Part shown: piece after piece, positions 57,237-64,000 of the stretch
Layout of the letters: each line of letters starts with the position of its first letter
Numbering within the stretch: the stretch's first letter is position 1
From: Leucaena leucocephala
Taxonomy: Eukaryota; Streptophyta; Magnoliopsida; Fabales; Fabaceae
DNA length: 64,000 bases
NCBI GenBank assembly: GCA_037074615.1
Contig: CM073566.1
Location: forward strand, 10,868,001-10,932,000
Direction: 5' to 3'
The notes under the pieces: model-generated
What the model was told of the DNA's origin: nothing
The model's input: only the letters and a program-made list of their open reading frames with translations
The model's database searches: none
Made by a program: the position numbers and the translations under genes

Positions 57237-60200
57237 TGAAACATCCTTCTTTATATCTCTCCGAGTACTCTTACTATAGCACTCTCAACTAAAAATTATC
57301 TCTCTTGCCGGAATTCCTAGTAGAAAATAACTGTACTGATTCGGTAATTTCCCGTGAGAACTACCATTCTACGTAAGTACCCAGGAAAGACTGGATGAAC
57401 CGGCTAGGTCCACTCACTTCCAGCCTCCTTAGACAGCACCTACGTACACAGTACTTTGTATAGTCCACCAGTACAACGGCATTTTCTAGTAAATATCTTC
57501 AAATCTTAAACCTTGACCATAAATTTTGAGCCTTAAACCTTAACCTTATATCTTAACCTTACATATACTCAATTGGATTTATCTTATATCATTGGAATAC
57601 CCCTTAACCTTAAAAACATTAATTTCCAAGAGTTGGGCTTATGGGTACTGTTCACTGCCACTATTCACTGGGTAATTCCAGATTACAGACTAAACTTTGG
57701 AAATTCATAACTAAATATAGAAAATTCTTTTTGAGGTGATTCCAATTTCTAATGAAATCTGTTTCACTTAAATTTGATAGAAAAATATGAAAATGAGGTT
57801 TCCTTGTCCATATCAAATCAGTTTATTCGTTGAACTTTACTGTTCATTTGGTAAATCTGAAAATTCCAGTTTCCTTGCCCCATTTTCAAAAATTCATTTC
57901 TCCTTGTATACTTATCCAATTGAGTCTAATTACCTATGGTTTTAAATATCAGAATGTGTACTTTAATATCACCAAAAATCACGGAAAAACTCATTCATTT
58001 ACTATATGAAAACCAAATTGGAAACTTACTATATCGGGTAACTTGTTTTATCTTGATCCAGAGCTTAAGTCCAACTTTGAAAACTCATATCAATTTGAAA
58101 ACTTAACCAAATTGCGCGTTCTTGGTGTAAAATTAAAGCTCTAGATCTTAGCTATGTTCATGCAGAATTTCAAATGAAACAGAAACAGATAAGTAACACA
58201 AATTATCGCTGGAAGCTCACTCCCTCGGATCGGATGTTGTAAGCATATACATATTACATGTCATTACATTATCCTCAAAGTTCTAGGCATGCTTCTCAAG
58301 CCATAAACACATTGATCATCCAATTTACCTTCCTCCTTGTGAAGTTCCAGCACCTAGAGCAATGTTTATTGATATGGAAGGAATGAGATTTCATGGAAAT
58401 CCCAATAGCAAGTAATATAAACTATAAGGTTATGCATGTTTGATTGAATGCCTAACATGTTATCATGCAATGGGAGCTAATTCATGCTTATACATAAGCA
58501 ACTCTAATATGCGTATTGTCATGACATATATTGCAAGGAGTATCACATACTCATATCACATCATCATCATCATCACACAACATTCTATGCTCAACCAAAC
58601 CTTCATGCATAACAAATAAGCAAAACAATCAAAGCACATAAGTTTATAGTTAGATATTCTTGCTACCTCTTGTAGATCCTTGTTCCTTTCCTTCTTGTAA
58701 TGGTCTTTCCTTGCCACAAATGTCAAAACCTAGGCATTACAAGATAATTACCAAATTATAAGTCCATTCCCAACAAAATCCAAGTCTAGTTTCAATAAGC
58801 TCCCTTTTTCCAAAAATTCTCATTTTGGTTCCAATGCTTCCCATTCTTGTTCCTCCACTTTATCCCCATACAAAATCTCATTTTAAGACCATTGGAAGCA
58901 TCAAAATTATGAAATTCAAATCACTGTTCACACGAGTGAACAGTAACCGTGAGGAATTTTCAACATTATAACCTTTAATTCCAATGGTTTCCAAGGTTCA
59001 AAACCTTTCCAATCCTACACAAAATCATCATATAAACTCAATGGAAGCATTAAATCATTGAAATTCTATTTTCTTCTATCATGAACAGTGCAAACCAAAA
59101 TGATAAAGTGAAGAACATCAACTTACTTCACAACCAAGCATGTAACTAGCTTGTTTAAGCTTGTCTTAACTATCTATGACCTAAAGCTCATATTCCTTTC
59201 ACATATACACAAAATTTCCAGTAGCATCCCCCCAAGATTTAAGCCTAAAAAATTACTTAAACTCAAGCACAAACCATAAGAACAAAAGGTAGAACCAAGG
59301 AGACAACTTACCTTACTTGCTCCTTCAAGACCCTTGCTTCTTCCTTGCTTTCTTCCACTTTCTTTCTCTAGAACTCACTTCTCTCTCTAAAGGAGCTCTT
59401 GGGTGTGAAGAATGAATGGAAAGGGGGGGTATTTATAGCAAAAGTCATGTGCCATTTGAAGGCCAAAATCACATTGGGAACTATTTGATCTAATGGTTAA
59501 AGGTTTGATCTTGAAATATCTTTTCTTTTCACACTCATGACCTTACCACCATGACATCACTAGCATGACGTACTTGGTACACTTAATCCCCCTTTTTGGA
59601 GCCATTTTGAAGTCCTTATGGGTCCCACCATGTGCAACACCTAATACTTACTTTATTCCCTTTTTCTTTCTTTTCAAAAATCCATAAATTATTCATTATT
59701 GGACTTGGGCTCCAAGATAACTTTGGGGCTTATTGAGCTGGCCAAGGATGAAATGTTGGGCCTCTTTTAGGTCCAATAGCTAATTGGCTCGAATCCTAAT
59801 GTACTTTCCTTATACCGATATCCTTAAATTACCCTGATCTTAGAATAAATGCTAAACACCTCTTTTAATTGTTCTAACATTTTTAGAAATTGATTCTAAT
59901 ATAAAATGAATTCTCTACAAAGTTTTATAATTTTCTGAGACCCAGAAGTCCTGATAAAAAATTCATACGTTTCCTTTAACCTTTTCTTGGTGTCCTTTTT
60001 CACCATAAATTCCATAATTAATTCTACAGGACTCCTTTTTGACTTCTGTCAACTCCATAAATTCTCATATTAATTATAATAATTTACTATCAAATTTCAT
60101 CTGATATCCATCCCTTGAATGAAATGACCAACATGCCCTCCATTTACTTCTTGTTTCTTAGGGCATCACAGTGGCATCTTCGTAATTTTGCACTTTGGCT

Positions 60201-60330
60201 CTTAGACTTTCTTCCTCTTGAAACTAATCCCTTTCTTTACATAAATATGGCCACATCTTTTCCTGAAAAATCTCATATATTTTATTCAATCTGTACATAC
60301 AACTTAGTACAGAAGTTAGGGATGTTACAT
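57237..60330 (-). mobile_element. Reverse-oriented long LTR with mosaic end
   Basis: On the minus strand it starts TGTAACATCCCTAACTTCTG at 60330, after a polypurine tract at about 60331-60345, and has TATTTATA at 59430-59437. The body resembles element B's LTR (for example 58380 stem-loop, 59000-59100 region). The far end (57237-57460) instead matches the A-family segment at 35980-36110 and finishes TGAAACATCC. This suggests a hybrid LTR or a recombination join near 57460-57490. Confidence 0.7.
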
Positions 60331-61002
60331 TTCTCTCCCCCTTAAAATAAATTTCGTCCTCAAAATTTACTTAGTACCTTAGTCAACAATCTTAAATATA
60401 CATCCTCTTTAAGTCTCTTTTGGCTTTACGACTAAGAATCGGGGTATCCATCTCTTATCTTTTATCTTATTATCTAGCGGAGTACTTTCAATATCCGCTT
60501 CATGTCCTTGCTGTCATTACTCTTTTTGTATGAGTCAACTTAATTGAAGTTTATTTCTACTTCATCACGGCACTTGATCTTGTGCTATGCATCCATTTTC
60601 TTATGGACAACTCCTTGTACTAGACTTGAGAGTAGTGTCCATTTCTTTCATATCAAACTCTCTCGAATATTATTGTATTCGGGAGTTTCCCTCACTCACT
60701 CATCATACTTTCTAACACTTATCCCTTATTACTTCTCTTAGCATCTCGCGGAATTCTTTAACATCCGCAAAGCTTCATCCTCTTTTCGTATAGAAACTCT
60801 TATAACTCTATTGTTGCTCTTATCATCTTTAATGATTCAACATCATATAGAGAGAGGACTTATGCAGTTATTCTTTTCTTTACTTTACTGCTAAGTAGGA
60901 GCATATACTCTAACATGCATAATGCTTAGCCAATATCTTGTAGGACTGTATACCTGCTCATGAAGGCAAAGCTCTAATATCGGAGCTCAAGCATTCCTTT
61001 TA
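60331..61002 (-). mobile_element. Internal 3' fragment of a B-type element, reverse orientation
   Basis: CTCCCCCTTAAAATAAATTT and CGTCCTCAAAATTTACTTAG are the reverse complement of the end of element B's internal region (6130-6184). CTTTCAATATCCGCTTCATG also matches B near 6010. Homology ends at about 61002, where forward LTR sequence begins. It has no ORF of interest. Confidence 0.65.
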
Positions 61003-62674
61003 TGAAAGAAAGTTGAGATTTATCTAGGGTGTATTTGCTGTCCAAAACCCTAGATGAAAGGAGAAAGAAGAAATTAAAGTTAGAGTTATGTGATTGAAGC
61101 TTAAACAAGCTAGTTAGATGATTGGTTATTGAATCAAGTTGATATTCTTGACTTTGCCAAGAAAGAGACCTTTCAGTCTGCACTGCTCATGATAGAAGGA
61201 GAAGAAATTTCAATGATCTAATGCTTTCATTGAATTTATATGATGATTTTGTGTACGATTGGATATGTTTTGAACCTTAGAAGTATTGGAATTGGAAGTT
61301 GTAATTCTTGAAATTTTTCTCTGTTATTGTTCACTCGTATGAACAGTAATTGGAATTTTATAATTTTGATGCTTCCAATGGTTTTAAAATGGAAAGTTGC
61401 GTGGGATAAAGTAGAGAAACAAGTATTGGAAGCATTGGGATCAAAATGAGAATTTTTAGAAGCATTATGTATGTTTTTCAAATCTGTCCAGAACAGTGAA
61501 TGGGAGCTGGAATTTCATAATTCTAAGCTCATAAATGGATTTAAAAGATGAAATTGTGTAGGGTAAAGTCAAGACATCAATTGATTCAAAGGCCAAGTCA
61601 ATTAGTAAAGATTAAGGAAAGTTAATGTAATTAAGTAAGCTCAACGTTCAAGAGAGCTAGATTGTAATGAATGGATGGTGATGTTATGTTAGGACTGGTT
61701 GTGGGCTCAAAGGAGGAAGCCACACATCAAGAAGAAGTAAGAAGAAAAAGGCAAAGTTAAAGTAAAAGAAGTCAAGCATGTGTGGTAGTAAACTTATCCT
61801 AAACTTGTATGTATTAAATGTTATACTTGGTTGTTCTATGGCTTTGTTGAATTGTGTGCATATGTGTATATGATTGAAGCTCTATTTCTATGATTACTTT
61901 GGCCAATTGTATTTCATATGATACATGGAAGCATGCACATTACACAATGTTAACACTTTCACAAGCAAGCACAAGTATTTACATTAATACATGCATTGTT
62001 TAGTACCATTTGCTACTGAGATTTCCCCAGAAATCTCACCCCCACCATGTAATCCCAATTCTAATAGGTTTATGAGTGATGAAAGAGGATGAAGAAGCAT
62101 GAAGAGGAGTTAGGGATTAGTCAGTATAAATGTTATATGATGTTATGTGAAGAATTATTGCAAGTAATGATGCTATATGACCAATTTAAGCAACAATGTT
62201 TATGATGTAATTAAAAATAGTAAATGATGGAATAAATGTATAAAATTTTACATACATTGAGTGAACATGTCAAGCCTCGTTTTAACACTAAGAACGCCTT
62301 ATTTCAATGTCTGTATAAATAGAATGAATTTTCCAAAGTCAGGGACCAGAATCTATTTTTAGAATTCTTGACCAAATGAACAGTAATATTTAATGATTAA
62401 ACTGTTTTTATTGACTAAGAATTTGGTCAGGAACTTATTTTTACATTAAATTTAAATATGTTAGATTCGAGTATAATTTTGAACCACTTCATTCCGATGT
62501 TTCTATAATTAATTATGCTTTTTTGAAGTTTGTCACCGAATCTGGAATACCATATGAACAGTAACTCGAGAAGAGTAAAAATTCCAGATTTAGGTAATGG
62601 ACTTCCAAGGTATTGTAAGTGGTTATAAATGCTACCAAATGGTCCCTAAGACTTACAAAAGTAAGGATGTTACA
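61003..62674 (+). mobile_element. Forward B-type LTR, 5'-truncated
   Basis: From GAAAGAAAGTTGAG the sequence follows element B's LTR from about 7680 onward and ends GGATGTTACA at 62674, with the B-type stem-loop at 62018-62037. Its U3 is missing. It abuts the reverse-oriented fragment without a recognisable terminus, so the two are joined by rearrangement. Confidence 0.78.
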
Positions 62675-62784
62675 AAAGAGGTCTACATAGAATAATCTCC
62701 TAGTTTTGAAGATTATCGTTTTCCAAACCATGTTTACAAGTTTAAGAAAGCATTATATGGGCTAAAGCAAGATCCTAGATCTTG
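62675..62784 (+). pseudogene. copia reverse transcriptase, resumed fragment
   Basis: After the inserted block the frame gives KEVYIE, a stop, SPSFEDYRFPNHVYKFKKAL and YGLKQDPRS. The classic RT sequence just after MDVKSAF is KEEVYVEQPPGFED...KLKKALYGLKQAPRAW. About six codons are missing between the two RT pieces, and the sequence is cut at 62784 by a CACTA end. Confidence 0.85.
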
Positions 62785-63151
62785 CACTGCTAGAAAATAG
62801 GCTTTCTAAACCAGTTGAAAATGGGCTTTTACATCGGACCTTGGTCCGGTGTAGAAATAACTCATGTAGAAAGTATGATATTTTACACAGGTTGTATACG
62901 ACTGGTGTAGAAAATTAGCTTTTTTAAACCAGTTATTCTATACAACCGGTTTAAAAAGTAATGTAAAAATAAAAAAAAATAGAATCGAAAAACTCTAGGT
63001 TCAGATCAGATAAACTTCTAGACTAGTTTCCCCATTAACTCACTAAAATTCTTTCCTTCTTCATAACAAATCTGAAAGAGGAGGAGGTGATGAAGAAGAA
63101 TAGGTACCTGTAAAACGCAAGCAGAGAACAAAAAAGAGGAAAAAAAGCCAG

Positions 63152-63449
63152 AGAACCCAGAAATGAAAGAAACAAAAACTTAGACATATACACAAAAACA
63201 AAAATCCATAAAGACCATCATCTCATTGAAGACATCACAAAAATATCGTCACAATTTCTTCGGGTTACCTGCTCAAAATTAAATAGAAATATATTTAAAT
63301 AGAACCCAAAAATGAATGAAACAAAAACCTAAATATATACACAGAAACAAAAACCCAAAGACGTTGTCACCTAATTGAAGACATCACATAAACGCCGTCA
63401 TAATTTCTTCGACTTACCTAGTCAAAAGTGAACAGAAATATATTTAAAT
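63152..63449 (+). repeat. 149-bp tandem repeat, two copies plus a start of a third
   Basis: Units start AGAACCCAGAAATG at 63152 and AGAACCCAAAAATG at 63301, with a truncated third from 63450. Each contains GAAGACATCACA, CAATTTCTTCG or TAATTTCTTCG, and ends AGAAATATATTTAAAT. Confidence 0.8.
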
Positions 63450-63770
63450 AAAACCCAAAAACAAAGAAACATACACCCACAACCGTAGATCTGGGTCTTC
63501 TTCTTTGGCGAGCTTTAGAAGCGAGAACGATAGACTTTAACAATAGATAATTACTAGCACATGTATGGGTTATCACATAGATAGGTCTTCTTCTTCGATG
63601 AGTTTTAGACGGTGTGTTACGAAGGCAGAGCTTCCTGTCACCATATGTTCTCCCTTGTCTGGTTTTCTCCAAGGACGACGATGTGATTTGTGAAGATAGG
63701 GAGCGCAAAAAAACTAAGACTTTTTGTTAGATTTCTAATAGCAAGGACATTCTACAACAAATTTCATTCC

Positions 63771-63990
63771 ATCAGGTGTAGAATATTTTACCCTTATTTA
63801 TAAAAATGCCACTGCTCATTTCTTTTACACCGGTCATGTGTACATTAGGTGTAGAATATTTTACCCTTATTTATAAAAATGCCACCGCTTATTTTTTTTA
63901 CACCGGTAATGTGTACATCAGGTGTAGAATGTTTTACCCTTATTTAAAAAATGTCACTAGTCATTTCTTTTTAAATTGTTTTCACTAGAA
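63771..63990 (+). repeat. 73-bp tandem repeat, three copies
   Basis: Units start ATCAGGTGTAGAATATTTTA at 63771, 63844 (ATTAGG) and 63917 (last one shorter by a base or two). Each contains TTACCCTTATTTATAAAAAT and an ACACCGGT motif, so the unit is built around the subterminal ACCGGT motif. Confidence 0.85.
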
Positions 63991-64000
63991 CTGGTTTAAA

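Larger units (their letters stand above)
54641..62784 (+). mobile_element. Ty1/copia retrotransposon remnant, oldest layer, interrupted
   Basis: Gag end, protease, integrase and part of reverse transcriptase read in the copia order (integrase before RT). The 5' part lies left of the Athila insertion, outside the window. RT is interrupted by the block 57237-62674, and the element is cut again by a CACTA end at 62785. The protease motif DSGxSKHMTGD, the HNLFSVS end and the FSAP.xPQQN integrase motif suggest the SIRE/Maximus branch, but this is tentative. Stops and frameshifts are frequent. Confidence 0.8.
62785..64000. mobile_element. Second CACTA transposon, left end (right part outside window)
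   Basis: CACTGCTAGAAAATAGGC is a typical CACTA terminus and is followed by AAACCAGTT, CCGGTGTAGAAA and ACCGGTTTAAAAA subterminal repeats (62810-62960). The copia codons continue logically up to TTG (62782-62784), the likely 3-bp TSD, but the partner is outside the window. No transposase motif is visible in the 1.2 kb present. Two tandem repeat blocks fill much of it. A minus-strand 96-codon open frame (63418-63708) overlaps the 149-bp repeats and I do not call it a gene. Confidence 0.8.

Noticed and set aside
63418..63708. A 96-codon basic frame on the minus strand in the second CACTA element.
   Set aside because: Its C-terminal part overlaps the 149-bp tandem repeat start, it has no recognisable motif, and the composition is that of simple AT-rich sequence with an Arg-rich patch. 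It cannot be supported as a gene.

Overview
This window is plant nuclear DNA made almost entirely of transposable elements nested inside one another. The organism is inferred from plant-type LTR retrotransposons (an Athila-like Ty3 element, Ty3-type elements with very long LTRs and initiator-Met-tRNA primer sites, and a Ty1/copia element) and from plant CACTA (En/Spm) transposons. The AT-rich sequence hints at a eudicot, but I cannot name a species. I see no host gene, tRNA, rRNA or CRISPR array.

Most insertions can be ordered in time because their target-site duplications (TSDs) are readable. The oldest layer is a decayed Ty1/copia element (gag to reverse transcriptase, 54641-57236, resuming at 62675-62784). 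An Athila-like Ty3 element (about 28545-54640, left part outside the window) sits in the copia gag. Three things then landed in Athila: element B, a long-LTR Ty3-type element in gag (everything left of 28544); a solo LTR in the integrase gene (33620-39327, TSD CTTTC) that carries a reverse-oriented solo LTR (35270-38857, TSD GAATC); and an 11.7-kb nonautonomous element in the 3' LTR (42130-53859, TSD CGCAC).

Element B was hit in turn. A reverse LTR lies in its 5' LTR (1-1522), a solo LTR in its 3' LTR (8487-11249, TSD ATAAC), and a 16.6-kb CACTA element also in its 3' LTR (11349-27915, TSD CAT). The CACTA element contains a reverse solo LTR (11742-14678, TSD TTAAC) and a two-LTR element (16367-22795, TSD GATGG). 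A block of oppositely oriented long-LTR fragments (57237-62674) and a second CACTA end (62785 to the window edge) interrupt the copia RT gene.

The CACTA element, read on the minus strand, keeps a multi-exon gene with a Ptta/En/Spm-type N-terminal half and a Ulp1-like cysteine-protease C-terminal half, split in two by the retrotransposon. It also keeps a DUF4216-type fragment of a TNP2-like transposase gene and two copies of a small acidic coiled-coil ORF that I do not recognise. The TNP2 catalytic region is missing.

The least explained signals are: arrays of a palindromic GTCGCGAC motif in four different retroelements; a stem-loop in the long LTRs whose two arms changed together between families; a 63-bp piece of CACTA host sequence trapped between two LTRs; two gag zinc-knuckle regions in one nonautonomous element; and tandem duplication of the CACTA end together with its unknown ORF. 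No gene here appears intact enough to act alone. The window is best read as a fossil record of successive transpositions, solo-LTR formation and rearrangement.
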